From the NCBI GenBank assembly GCA_030035585.1, contig CM057473.1, positions 5,444,501-5,508,500 of the forward strand: a stretch of 64,000 bases of DNA, given 5' to 3'. The notes beneath the pieces are model-generated. The model had not been told where the DNA came from and did not search any database. It was given only the letters and a program-made list of their open reading frames with translations. The translations under genes were made by a program, and so were the position numbers. Position 1 is the first letter of the stretch; each line of letters starts with the position of its first letter. Positions 24,836-36,013 of the stretch are shown here, in pieces. This DNA is from Dugong dugon. Taxonomy: Eukaryota > Chordata > Mammalia > Sirenia > Dugongidae.

Positions 24836-25606
24836 CTTTTTTTTTTTTTTTTTAATTTTATTGTGCTTCAGGTGAAGGTTTACAGAACAAATAGTTTCTC
24901 ATTAAACAGTAGTACATATATTGTTTTATGACATTGGTTAATAACCCCAGGACATGTCAACCCTCTCCCTTCTCGACCTTTTTTTTTCCTTTTTTTTTTT
25001 TTTTTTGGTGAAAATACACATAGCCAAAGATACACCATTTCAAAAATTTCTACATGCACAGTTCAGTGACATTGACTACGCTCTTCCAATTGCGGTGCTA
25101 TTCTCACTTTAGATGAAGGCTTACAGAACAAAATAGTTTCTCATTAAACAGTTAGTACACATGTTGCCCTATGGCAACGGTTAACAACCTCACTACACAT
25201 CAACACTGTCCTTACTGAACCTTGGGTTTCCTATCATCAGATTTCCCGTCCCCTTCTGCCTTCTAACCCTTGTCCCTGGACTGCTGTGCCTCATTAGTCC
25301 CATTTTGTTTTATGGGGCTGTCCACTAAACAGTGAACCTCGGAAGTGACTTCACCACTGAGCTAACAGGGTGTCTGGGGGCCATACTCTCGGGGTTTCTC
25401 CAGTCTATCAGGCCAGTAAATCTGGTCTTTTTTTGTGAGTTAGAATTTTGTTCTACATCCTTCTCCAGCTCTGTCCAGAACCCTCTGTTGTGATCCCGAT
25501 CAGAGCAGTCAGTGGTGGTAGCCGGGCACCATCTAGCTGTACTGTATTCAGTCTGGTGGAGGCCTTGGTAGCTGTGGTCCATTAGCCCTTTGGACTAATT
25601 TACAGG
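24836..25606 (-). mobile_element. L1 3'UTR fragment with double 3' tail
   Basis: Starts with a T-run (24836-24855), about 120 bp of L1 3' end, a second T-run near 24980-25006, then gtgaaaatacacatagccaa and the L1 3'UTR proper up to ctttggactaatttacaggt. The same two-part layout is seen at 28985-29290. Confidence 0.85.
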
Positions 25607-26640
25607 TCTTTTGAGGCAGAAATATCACTGACCTCTTAATATATGCTGAAGTGAATTATTTTGCCACATGTTGAAGCAGTTGATTCACCTGTGTACACGC
25701 GGACCAAAAGGGGCAGATATTCTGTTGTTCAGACTTGACTATACCGCTGTGATATAAACTAAAGGAGAATGGTATCTTTACAGTTTCCCAAGAATAAAAA
25801 TCATAGAAAAGAATAATTAAATATTATTGCACACTCCTCACCCATCCAGACATTGATTAAGTCCTGTTTCTCACGTCCTTCCCTACCTTCATCGCTGATG
25901 GAGACAATGACCTTGAAGAATCTTTAGTTTGTGGGCACATGATTACGATGCATGCTCTCTATTATGTCATGACTGGTGGTTGAAATGATAATTAAAGTCT
26001 TTATAGAAAAAAATGCACCCTATATATAAGTATTTGTGTGAAAATAAATATTTTTTGAATATATGGAGCATCTTGGGAGAAAGACACTGTACTGTTTCAA
26101 ATTAACATTATAATAATTTAAAAACTAAGCTTGTTCCACCAGCATATTAATGAGACCCATGAGTCACTCTTACCCATTGCTATTAGATTAAAAATTTTAG
26201 GAATAAAGCTCATCCAATTTCTTTAGAAAGTCACTTGGCTACAAATGTGGTCACACTTAATTAGCTTCTAATTTGCTTTGTTGCTTGAACATAAACGGTG
26301 AGCCCTCTGCAGCTTTCTTGGGGGTTTTGTTTAGGTCAGTTGATTAATTTCCAGAGCAGTCTTTGTGTCCTTCCTGACGGATGTTGTCATTGTTGTCCTG
26401 AAGCATATTCAGAGAGGTGCCCTCCCTCTCAGAAGCCCAGTTAGCTATGAAAGAGCGACCGATTAAGTTATGTTTAAAATGGATCAACTGCCAACACAAA
26501 CTCAATGGGGCGTGGGCTTGTAAGTTGTTCCAGTCGGAAGGGAGAGAGTGTAATGATGGGATGGCGGCATGTCTGGTGTTGCAGTCTGATGGACACTCAT
26601 TGTACCCAAGCAAGACGGAGGAGGGGTGAAGTTTGGGCTG
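25607..26640. other. Distal upstream region of KRTAP11-1
   Basis: No repeat is recognised in this kilobase or in the 300 bp nearest the promoter, in contrast with most of the window. A repeat-free upstream block suits a regulatory region, but no specific element is supported here. Confidence 0.5.
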
Positions 26641-26653
26641 GGATGACCAATAG

Positions 26654-26749
26654 CTTTGAAGCTGTAAACCAACCTTCTTAACCCTACAAATAAGTTCAGT
26701 ACAGAAGACTTATGGTTTAGCTACCAAACTACTAAACTTTCTTTATGAG
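26654..26749 (+). promoter_or_regulatory. Candidate hair-follicle factor sites upstream of KRTAP11-1
   Basis: CTTTGAA at 26654-26660 fits a LEF/TCF core. TTTATGAG at 26742-26749 fits the TT(A/T)ATNRR pattern reported for HOXC13 in hair keratin promoters. Both lie 120-250 bp upstream of the TATA box, where such sites are expected. The motifs are short and could be chance. Confidence 0.25.
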
Positions 26750-26865
26750 GGGAAGAGCTTCTCAATAGACAATTAAATTGTAGATTCACAAGATGTTCTA
26801 AGGCAAGCTGGTCTGAGCCACAGAAGCCAGGCGGCCAGAGAGGGAACCCCACCCACCACCAAGGG

Positions 26866-26874
26866 TATATAAAA
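26866..26874 (+). promoter_or_regulatory. KRTAP11-1: TATA box of KRTAP11-1
   Basis: The motif tatataaaa lies 76-84 bp upstream of the chosen ATG. That predicts transcription start near 26895-26900 and a 5'UTR of about 50 bp, typical of compact KRTAP genes. It is the best TATA box near the gene, but the start site itself is inferred. Confidence 0.85.
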
Positions 26875-26949
26875 GCTGGACAGCCTACAGTGACATTCAC
26901 AACTCAGAGGTCACTTCAGCGAGGCACTGACAGCCCGGTGTCTAGCACC

Positions 26950-27441
26950 ATGTCCTTCAACTTCTCCAGAAGGAACTGTTCTTCCAGGCCGATTGGAGGA
27001 TGCTGCCCGGTCCCTGTGGACCAAGTTTCCGTGGCTCCGACCAGCAACGCTGACTGCTTGAGTGGCATCCATTTACCCAGTTCCTTCCAGACTGGGTCCT
27101 GGCTCCTGGACCACTGTCAGGAGACCTGCTGTGAGCCCACTGTTTGCCAGCCAACTTGTTACCAGCAAACTTCGTGCATCTCCAGCCCTAGCCAGGTGAC
27201 TTGTTCTCGCCAAACGACCTGTGTCTCCAATCCTTGCTTGACTCCTTGCAGCCGGCCACTCACTTTTGCCTCCAGTGTCTGTAAGCCCCTGGGAGGCATC
27301 TCCAGTGTCTGCCAACCTGTGGGCGGCATCTCCACCGTGTGCCAACCAGTGGGAGGAGTCTCCACAGTGTGCCAACCAGCCTGCGGGGTCTCCAGGACGT
27401 ACCAGCAGTCTTATGTGTCCAGCTGCCGAAGAACGTGCTGA
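26950..27441 (+). CDS. KRTAP11-1: Keratin-associated protein 11-1 (high-sulfur hair matrix protein)
   Basis: Single-exon gene for a 163-residue protein, the same length as I recall for human KRTAP11-1. It starts MSFNFSRRNCSSRPIGG and ends SSCRRTC, both hallmarks of this gene. The family cross-links keratin intermediate filaments in the hair shaft through disulfides. By my count 21 residues are Cys (about 13%), spread from C10 to C163, which fits the high-sulfur class. Residues about 45-75 hold the conserved block SFQTGSWLLDHCQETCCEPT. Residues 111-150 are four exact-length 10-residue repeats of the CQPVGGISTV type. An upstream in-frame ATG at 26890 would add 20 residues, but it lies only about 16 bp past the TATA box, probably before the transcription start. 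The ATG at 26950 has A at -3 and gives the family N-terminus, so I chose it. No frameshift or early stop is seen. Its neighbours are repeats only; two KRTAP relics lie downstream on the same strand. Confidence 0.97.
   Translation: MSFNFSRRNCSSRPIGGCCPVPVDQVSVAPTSNADCLSGIHLPSSFQTGSWLLDHCQETCCEPTVCQPTCYQQTSCISSPSQVTCSRQTTCVSNPCLTPCSRPLTFASSVCKPLGGISSVCQPVGGISTVCQPVGGVSTVCQPACGVSRTYQQSYVSSCRRTC
27280..27399 (+). repeat. KRTAP11-1: 30-bp coding tandem repeat in KRTAP11-1
   Basis: Four 30-bp units encode residues 111-120, 121-130, 131-140 and 141-150 (CQPVGG-IS/VS-TV type). Confidence 0.93.
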
Positions 27442-27770
27442 GTGTATAGGAGCCGTGAGCGAATCAAGACTCCGCGACCTGCCAGCTGTGTTTCCAGGAT
27501 CTTCTTCCAGCATGCTGCCCGCTGACCCTCTTCCAACTGCCTGATCGCTGGCTGCTAGCCACCCATGCACTGTCTTTGGCAATCTAAGATTTCTCTGGCC
27601 AGCGCCAAGCCTGCTTTAAGGGTTGATGGCTGGTGCTGGATATTTCCAGAAACTCACCAGGCATACCCAAGCCTCTGATGGTTTTGATGTGTTTTCATCT
27701 TGCTGCTGTGTCTCCTGGCTTCTGCTTTTATGTCTCTGACAAAGGGAGCTTGTTCCACTATGTAGTTCTC

Positions 27771-27776
27771 AATAAA
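27771..27776 (+). terminator. KRTAP11-1: Polyadenylation signal of KRTAP11-1
   Basis: Canonical AATAAA 330 bp after the stop codon, followed within about 20-50 bp by a GT/T-rich stretch (gtgtgtttc ... gttgtttatttg) that suits cleavage near 27790-27800. The mRNA would be about 0.9 kb and unspliced. Confidence 0.8.
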
Positions 27777-27799
27777 CCTGCATTATTTGGCATTGCAAA

Positions 27800-28335
27800 C
27801 GTGTGTTTCAATGGAGTTGTTTATTTGCAAGTGTTCTTGCTGTCTATGAATCTTCCTTTGCTGGTGAGGGCCTGGTTTTCTTTTCCGAGCACTGAGGATG
27901 GATTAGTCATTGGGTTCCATGATTAGAGCAAGGGATTATCTTATATTTCACTTGTTCAGAGAAATTTTTGGCTCTGGGGTGTATGAAGGGCTGCAGGATT
28001 TGTTGGAGTTTCTTGTCCTCTATATTTTTCGATTACTATGGGCTCACAGAAGAATTTTCATATGGGAATAAGAAAATTATTTGGGGGAACCGAATAGTTT
28101 GGGGAGTTGTATCCTGAAAGGAGCAGTGGGATGGGGTAGGGGTTCAGAGTCTTACATAACCACAGGTCCTTGGTGGAAGCCTTTACAGAATATTCCCCCA
28201 CAATCAGACTGGATGGAAGGAGAGGAAGAAAGGGTGGGGAAGCTGGTGTCAAGGTTTTGACAGTCATTGTAAACTCCCCTCACTGGCTGTGGTAGATCAG
28301 TAGACCCCTAAATGTCCTCTAAATACGTAACCACC
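27800..28335. other. Downstream flank of KRTAP11-1
   Basis: Unique sequence after the poly(A) site, with no further gene. Confidence 0.6.
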
Positions 28336-28339
28336 AGTA

Positions 28340-28537
28340 ATCAGTTGCCGTCAAGTCGATTCTGACTCATGGCAGCCCCATGTGTGTGAGAGTGTGCTCT
28401 GTAGGGTTTTCAGTGGCTAATTTTTCAAAGTAGATCACCAGGACTTTCTTCCAAGTCACCTCTGCATAAACTCGAACCTCCAATCTTTTGTTTAGCAGCT
28501 GAGCATGTTGACCATTTGGATGTCCCAGGGACTCCCC
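28340..28537 (-). mobile_element. tRNA-Asn-like SINE downstream of KRTAP11-1
   Basis: gttgccgtcaagtcgattct ... tgtcccagggactcccc. Confidence 0.85.
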
Positions 28538-28984
28538 GCATAAATAAAACCCCTGTGTTTTAGTAAATCCATGTAGGAAGGACTTGAAAAGAAGCGTAAA
28601 CACATGTTGGTTTATTTTAATACTCAGAGCATTATTTCGGGCTTGCTTTCCACGGGAACCTTTGAGGGCATGCTCATTTTTTCTTTTTTAGAGAGTGAGA
28701 ACTGGCTGAAAATTGGTTTGCTTTTGCCCTTATTGCTCTGTGATGGCCAGGAACATATCTCTATATTTCCTTTTTTGAGTTGCTCAAGGAGAAACAGAAG
28801 CGGGAGATTTTTACAGAAAATGGAAAAATCTGAGGTGCAGTGACATGAGCAATGGGTGAATTTTCTCAGAACAAGAGGGGCTTGGGGCCTCATTGAGAAT
28901 CTGATCATCAGTCTCTGTCGTCAGCACAGAGTGGTTTTCTTATTTCACTGGTGGTTTTTCAGAGAGGTGAAATGTGTAGATGAT

Positions 28985-31900
28985 TTTGTTTTTCCTTTTT
29001 ATTGTACCTCAGGTGAAGGCTTACAGAAAAAACAGTTTCTCATGAAACAGAAGTACACATGTTGTTTTATGACATTGGTTAACAACCCCACAACATATTA
29101 ACCCTCTAACTTCTCAACCTTTTTTTTTTTTTTTTTTGGTGAAAATACACATAGCCAAAGATACACCGTTTCAAAAATTTCTACATGCACAGTTCAGTGA
29201 CATCGACTACACTCTTCCAATTGTGCTGCTATTCTCACTTTAGATGAAGGCTTACAGAACAAAATAGTTTCTCATTTAACAGTTAGTACACATGTTGCCC
29301 TATGACAATGGTTAACAATCTCACAACACATCAACACTATCCTTACTCAACCTGGGTTCCCTATCACCAGCTTTCCTGTCCCCTTCTGCCTTCTGGCCCT
29401 TGTCCCTGGACTGCTGTGCCTCATTAGTCCCATTTGGTTTTATGGGGCTGTCCACTCCCCGGCTGAACGGTGAACCTCAGAAATGACTTCACCACTGAGC
29501 TAACAGGGTGTCGGGGGCCTATACTGTTGGGGTTTCTCCAGTCTCCTTTAGGCCAGTAAATCTGGTCTTATTTCTTGTGAGTTAGAATTTTGTTCTACAT
29601 CCTTCTCCAGCTCTGTCCAGAACCCTCTGTTGTGATCCTGGTCAGAGCAGTCAGTGGTGGTAGCCGGGCACCATCTAGCTGTACTGGACTCAGTCTGGTG
29701 GAGGCCTTGGTAGCTGTGGACCATTAGTCCTTCAGACTAATCTTTTCCTTGTATCCTGTTCTCTTCATTCTCCCTTGCTCCCCAAGGGATGAGATCAGTG
29801 GAGTATCTTAGATGGCTGCTTACAGGCTTTTAAGACCCCAGACACTACTCACCAAGGTAGAATGTAGAGCATTGTCTTTATAAGCTGTGTCATGCCAATT
29901 GAGCTAGATGTTCCCCAAGACCATGGTCCCCAGAGCTCTCCGCCCAGCAATTCAGTCCCTCAGGGAGTTTGGATGTGTCTATGGAGCTTCCATGACCTTT
30001 CCTTGTACAAGTTGTTCTGGTTTCCCCTGTATTGTGTACTGTCTCACCCTTCACCAAAGATACCACCTATCTATTGTTGATTTAGTATTTCACCCCCACC
30101 CCTCCCATCCCTGGCAACCAACAAAGATTGTTACATTTTATGTGTGAACTTTTTCATGGATTTTTACAATAGAGGTCTCATACAATATTTGTCCTTTTGT
30201 GATTATTTCACTCAGCATAATGTCCTCCAGTTTCATCCATGTTATGAGATGCTTCACACATTCATTGTTGTTCTTTCTCGTTGCATAGTACTCCATTGTG
30301 TGCATGTACCATAGTTTGTTTATCCATTCATCTGTTGATGGGCATCTAGGTTGTTTCCATCGTTTTGCTATTGTGAACAATGCAGCCATGAACATAGGTG
30401 TGCACATGTCTATTCAAGTGACGACTCTTATTTCTCTAGGATATATTCCTAGGAGTGGGATTGCTGGATCGAATGGTATGTCTATTTCGAGCTTTCTGAG
30501 GAAGTGCCATATCATTTTCCAAAATGGTTGTGTCGTTTTACATTCCCACCAGCAGTGCATAAGAGTTCCCATCTCCCCGCAGCCCCTCCAACATTTGTTA
30601 TTTCGAGTGTTTTTGATTTGTGCCAGTAATGCCGGGGTGAGATGGTATCTCACTGTGGTTTTAATTTGCATTTCTCTAATGGTTAGTGATCGTGAGCATT
30701 TCCTCATGTGTTTGTTGGCCATTTGAATGTCTTCTTTGGTGAAGTGTCTGTTCCTTTCCTTTGCCCATTTTTTAATAGGATTATTTGTCTTTTGGTTGTA
30801 GAGGTGTTGGATTTTCTTGTAGGTTATGGAGATTAGACCTTTGTCTGACTTGTACTGTCCAAAAATTTTTTCCCAGTCTGTAGGTTCTCTTTCTACTCTT
30901 TTGGTGAAGTCTTTTGAAGAGCATAGGTGTTTGATTTTTAGAAGATCCCAGTTACCTGGCTTATCTTTTGGGGTTTGTGCATTGATGGTTATGGTTTGTA
31001 TCCTGTTAAATGCCGTGTATTAAGGCCTGTAGCGTTGGCCCTATTTTTTCTTCTATGAACTTTATAGTTTTAGGCTTTATATTCGGGTCTTTGATCCATT
31101 TTGAAGTAGTTTTTGTATACAGCCTGAGGTATGGGTCCTGTTTCATTTTTTTGCAGATGGTTATCTAGTTTTGCCAACACCATTTGTTAGAAAGACTGTC
31201 CTTTCCCCATTTGATGGACTTTGGGCCCTTGTCGAAGATCAGGTGACTATAGTTGGATGGATTTACATCTGGGTTCTCAATTCTGTTCCATTGGTCAATG
31301 TATCTGTCGTTGTACCAGTACCAGGCTATTTTGACTACCGTAGCTGTATAGTAGGTTCTGAAGTCAGGTAGTGTGAGTCCTCTAACTTTATTCTTCTTCT
31401 TCAGTAGTGCTTTACTTATTCGGGGCTTCTTCCCTTTCCATATAAAGTTAATGATTAGTTTTTCCATCTCTTTGAAGAACATTGTTGGTATTTGGGTTGG
31501 GATTGCATTGTATTTGTAAATTGCTTTGGGTTGAATTGTTATTTTCACAATGTTGAGTCTACCTATCCATGAGCGTGGTATGTTTTTCCATTTATATAGA
31601 TCCCTTTGGGTTTCATGCAGTAGTGTTTTGTAGTTTTCTTTGTATAGGTCTTTTACATCCCTGGTCAGATTTATTCCTAAGTATTTTATCTTTTTAGGGG
31701 CTATTGGAAATGGTATTATTTTCCTGATTTCCTTTTCATCATTCTCCTTAGTGGTGTATAGGAATCCAACTGATTTTTGAATGTTTATCTTGTATCCTGC
31801 TACTCTGCTGAATCTTTCTATTAGTTCCAGTAGATTTCTCGTGGAATCTTTAGGGTTTTCTATGTATAGTATCATATCATCTGCAAACAGGGACAGTTTA

Positions 31901-33128
31901 ACTTCTTCATTACCAATTTGGATGCCCTTTCTTTCTTTTTCTTGCCTTATTGCTCTAGCTAGAACTTCCAGAACAATGTTAAATAGGAGTGGTGATGAAG
32001 GGCATCCTTGTCTTGTTCCTGTTTTCATGGGGAATGTTTTCAGCCTCTCTCCATTAAGAATGATGTTGGCCTGTGGTTTTGCATGGATGCCCTTTATTAT
32101 GTTGAGAAATTTCCCTTCTAAACTTATTTATTGAGAGTTTTTATCAGGAATGGGTGTTGGACTTTGTCAAATGCCTTTTCTGCATCAATTGAGATGATCA
32201 TGTGATTGTTTTCTTTCCTTTCGTTTATGTGGTGGATTACGTTGCTTGATTTTCTGATGTTGAACCATCCTTGCATACCTGGTATGAATCCTACTTGGTT
32301 GTGGTGCGTCTCAGTCATCTAGTGCTGCTCCAACAGAAATACTACAAGTGGATAGCTTAAGAAAGAGAAGTTTATTCTCTCAGAGTCCAGTAGGCTACAA
32401 GTCCAAATTCCGGGCACCACCTCCAGGGGAACACTTTCTCTGTTGGCTCTGGAGGAAAGTCCATGTCATCAGTCTTCCTTTGGTCTGGGAGCTTCTCTAT
32501 GCAGGAACCTCAGGTCCAAAGGACACACTCTGCTGCCAGCACTGCTTTCTTGGTGGTATGAGGTCCCATGTATCTCTGCTCACTTTTCTCTTTTATATCT
32601 CAAAAGAGATTGCATTAAGACACTAATCTTGTTAACCTCATCAGTATAAACTCATCACAGTGATAGAATTTACAACACATGAGGAGATCACATATAATCT
32701 CATCATAGTGGTAGAGTTTACAACACACAAGGAAATCACATTAGACAACAGGATCATACAATACTGGGAATCATGACCCAGCCAAGTTGCTACACACATT
32801 TTTGGGGGGACACAATTCAATCCATGACATGGTGTATTATTTTTTTGATATGATGCTGAATTCTATTGGCTAGAATTTTGTTAAGAATTTTTGCATCTAT
32901 ATTCATGAGAGATATTGGTCTGTAATTTTCTTTTTTTGTGACGTCTTTGCCTGGTTTTGGTATCAGCATTATGCTGGCTTCATAGAATGAATTTGGAAGT
33001 GTTGCTTCGTTTTCTATGCTTTGAAATAGCTTGAGTAGTACTGGTACAAGCTCTTCTATAAACGTATGGTGGGTTCTGCTTTTTGACCGTAGACTTGGTA
33101 GAGACTTACTTGGTCTGTTTAGACTTTC
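28985..33128 (-). mobile_element. L1 LINE, 5'-truncated: ORF2 reverse transcriptase to C-terminus plus 3'UTR
   Basis: Read right to left: RT segment with [20 protein letters not shown] and [16 protein letters not shown] (33050-32130), the frame 32028-31165 with [12 protein letters not shown] containing the catalytic FADD, then the C-terminal part with [39 protein letters not shown] and [10 protein letters not shown] (30722-30138). Standard L1 ORF2 order. The 3'UTR follows (30135-28985). ORF1 and the endonuclease domain are absent. The RT is split by an LTR at 32307-32829, and frameshifts occur near 32130 and 30410. Not functional. Confidence 0.95.
32307..32829 (-). mobile_element. MaLR/MLT1-type solo LTR inserted in the L1 RT
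   Basis: Typical minus-strand MaLR LTR: tctcagtcatctagtgctgc at one end and ttcaatccatgaca at the other. Flanked by a perfect 5-bp duplication tggtg (32302-32306 and 32830-32834). Joining the flanks across it restores the L1 frame [14 protein letters not shown] roughly 50-bp internal near-duplication is visible around 32640-32740. Confidence 0.9.
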
Positions 33129-33154
33129 AGGAAATTCTTACCTGCACTTAGGAA

Positions 33155-33505
33155 TGTGTTGTTAGCTGCCTGTCAAGTTGGTTCCCAACTCATAACAACC
33201 CCATGCACAACAGAATGAAACGCTGCCTGGTCCTGCACCATCCCCATGAATGGCTGGGGATTGGATCCTGTGATCCACAGGGTTTTCACTGGCTGATTTT
33301 TAGAAGTACATCACCAGGTGTCTCTTCCTAATCCGTCTTAGTCTGGAAGCTCCATTGAAACCTGTTCAGCATCATAGCAACACATAAGCCTCTACTGATG
33401 GACACATGGTGGCTGTGTATGAGTAGCAGTGTCTGGGACCTGAACCTAGGTCTCCTGCCTAGAAGGCGAGAGTTCTACAACTGAACCACCACTGCCCCCA
33501 GTGCC
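33155..33505 (-). mobile_element. tRNA-Gly-headed SINE
   Basis: Tail gttagctgcctgtcaagttg at left, body gctccattgaaacctgttca, and a reversed tRNA-Gly head at right (gttctacaactgaaccacca). Confidence 0.85.
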
Positions 33506-33509
33506 CCCT

Positions 33510-34405
33510 TAAGAGTGTAAATGTCTTCATAGTTGAAGGACTTTGTCTTAGCTTTTATGAGTCTGAAATCTTTATTTGTTAGGATCTCTAGCTCTAACCT
33601 TTTCCATGAACTCTGTCTTCCTATATCTTACTTCCTGATGGGCTTTTACAGAAAATGTCTTAGAGTAACATTTAAAGAAATTTTCCAAACTCCAGTTGGT
33701 TACAATGTTGTTTATTGCATAGAGACATGATTTGTATTGCACACTTCATGTTGTAAAACAATTATGATCAGGAACTAGCATCTATTAGCACAGGCAAAAA
33801 GCAATTACCAGCAAACACGATTGCTTTGCATAAGTTGTTCTGTGCTTTATTATAAATGTGCTGATAAAAGTTACGAGAATACATGAAAACTGTGCTCACG
33901 ATGGTGTTGGTGCTTGTTGGAAAGACAACGGTTACTTCTGAGCAAGAATTGGATGAAGTCAAGGGATTTGTTAGTGATGCTTAGGTTTCATAGGTGTAGA
34001 CTTAACAACCATACGATCATTTTACTATTGAAATTCCTTCCCGAAAAATGACTTCACCATTTTGGGCCTGAAACTCGGTCCCCTAAACCACTTTTTCCCT
34101 CTGGTAAACCACCCTAAAAATATTGATAACACAAGTTTTCCTAGGAGCACTTCAATTGTATGACGGCAAGGGAGATTGTTTCAGTAAAATGAACGATCTC
34201 TTTGCTAAAATCTCTCATAAGTACTGATTTTACCTCTTAATTAATGATGTTACCATCTTCTTAGTCACTGAGGATTGAAGTCCTGTCATCATTTTTTCTT
34301 CTCTTTTCCCTTAACTTCACACATTTAATTAAGCATTAAGAGCTATTCTTCCTTCCTTAGTGACATAGTTACTCTTCCAGTTATTTTCTTAGCATTTCCT
34401 CTATG
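33510..34405. other. Unannotated intergenic sequence
   Basis: AT-rich; nothing recognised. Confidence 0.6.
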
Positions 34406-34410
34406 CCTGC

Positions 34411-34949
34411 TGTCTTAGGCCGGGTTCTCTAGAGAAGCAAAGCCAGTAAAGTGTATATATATATACATATATATATATTTATATCAAGGAAATGGCTCAC
34501 GAGGTTGTAGAAACTGGAACGTCCCCCAAGTCTGTGGGTCAGGATAGAGGCTTCACCTGATGCACGTAGCCACAGGGACTGATGAACCCAAGATAGGCAG
34601 GTCAGAGAGCAGGGCTGTTGTTCATAGGCTGTGAAGATTGACGAATTCCAAAGATCGACAGCCAAGACCACAGGTAAGCTGCTAGCTCAAATCCCAAGAC
34701 CAGATATCAGATGAACAGGAGCCAGCTGCAGGATCCAGAATGAGCAAAAGCCCACAAGCCTTGCCAGAATATCCACTTATATTCAATGCAGGCCACATGC
34801 CCAAGGAAACTCCCTTTCAACTGAGTGGCTACTCACAGCAGATCCCATAGTATCAAATCTCATCATGGAAGTGATCACACCATCATACGACTATCACACC
34901 ACTGAGAATCATGGCCCAGCCAAGTTGACATGCAACCTTAACCATCACA
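34411..34949 (-). mobile_element. MLT1-type solo LTR
   Basis: Reverse complement starts tgtgatggttaaggttgcat, as in MLT1 LTRs, and ends ccggcctaagaca. Perfect 5-bp duplication cctgc (34406-34410 and 34950-34954). Contains a TA-rich run near 34454-34482. Confidence 0.88.
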
Positions 34950-35491
34950 CCTGCTGTGGGGTAAAGAATTCAGCTTTACCCTAAGTAAGGTTGCCTTTGT
35001 CCTTGGTTCCTGAGATATAGCCCTTGGAATAATTGGGATGCCTTGGTCTGGGACTTCCTGGCCACACCTGAAGAGTCATGTGAGTGGTGGCTGGCCAGCC
35101 CAGAAGAGTCACTTGGGCTGCTGGTATCAACTAGCCTCAGGAGGAATGAGTTAGCCTATCATGCAGGACTGGCCAATAGAAGCCCAGAACACTAAGGCTC
35201 AGAGAGCTTCCTAGTGGTCCAAGGAAGGGTAGCACACTTATTAGGGATATGGAAGCTTCACGTTGGAAAGTCTCCCAGAACTCGCACATGCATCTCTTCC
35301 TTATGATGATCCTGATTTGTATCCTTTGGCTATAATAAATCTATAATCATAAGTGTAGTGCTTTCTGCACTGTTCTGTGAGTTGCTCCAGAGAATTATTG
35401 AACCCAAAGGAGAAGGGGAAGCCAGCTGGTGAAAGTGAGGGTGTTACATGAATTCCCAAACTTGTGGCTAGTGTCTACCTATTTGACAGTC

Positions 35492-36008
35492 TGTCTTAGT
35501 TATCTAATGCTGCTGTAACAGAAATACCACAAGCAGATGGCTTTAACAAACAAAAGTTTATTGTCTCACAGTTTACAAGGTTAGAAATCTGAATTCAGGG
35601 TGCCAGCTCCAGGGGAAGGGTTTTTATATCTGTCGGCTCTGGGGGAAGGTCCTTGTCATCAGTCTTTCCCTGGTCTAGGAGCTTCTCAGCTCAGGGACCC
35701 CCGGTCCAAAGGACTTGCTCTGCTCCTGGAGTTGCTTTCTTGGTGGTATGCAGTTTCCCAGTCTCTCTGCTCTCTTTTATATCTCAAAAGAGATTGACTT
35801 AAGACACAACCTAATCTTGTAGATTGAGTCTTGTCTCAATAACATAAATGCCTCTAATCCTGCCTCATTAACATCATAGAGGTAGGATATGCAACACATA
35901 GGAAAATCACATCAGATGACAAAATGGTGGACAATCACACAATAATGGGAATCATGGGATAGCCAAGTTAACACACAGTTTTTTGGGGGACACAATCAAT
36001 CCATAACA
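35492..36008 (-). mobile_element. MaLR-type solo LTR
   Basis: tgtcttagttatctaatgct ... caatccataaca. Perfect 5-bp duplication cagtc (35487-35491 and 36009-36013). Confidence 0.9.
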
Positions 36009-36013
36009 CAGTC

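Noticed and set aside
26890-26949. Longer N-terminus for KRTAP11-1 starting at 26890
   Set aside because: That ATG lies about 16 bp after the TATA box, so it is probably not transcribed, and the extension MTFTTQRSLQRGTDSPVSST is not a family N-terminus.
27073-27582. 169-codon open frame antisense to KRTAP11-1
   Set aside because: A shadow of the repetitive, stop-poor KRTAP coding region; no domain or codon signal of its own.
31165-32028. Longest open frame in the window (287 codons, minus strand)
   Set aside because: It is the reverse transcriptase part of a truncated L1 ORF2 ([28 protein letters not shown]-type motifs), not a host gene.
32348-32626. Open frames of 60-95 codons at 32.3, 35.6, 52.3 and 62.7 kb
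   Set aside because: All fall within MaLR LTRs in antisense orientation and resemble each other for that reason.
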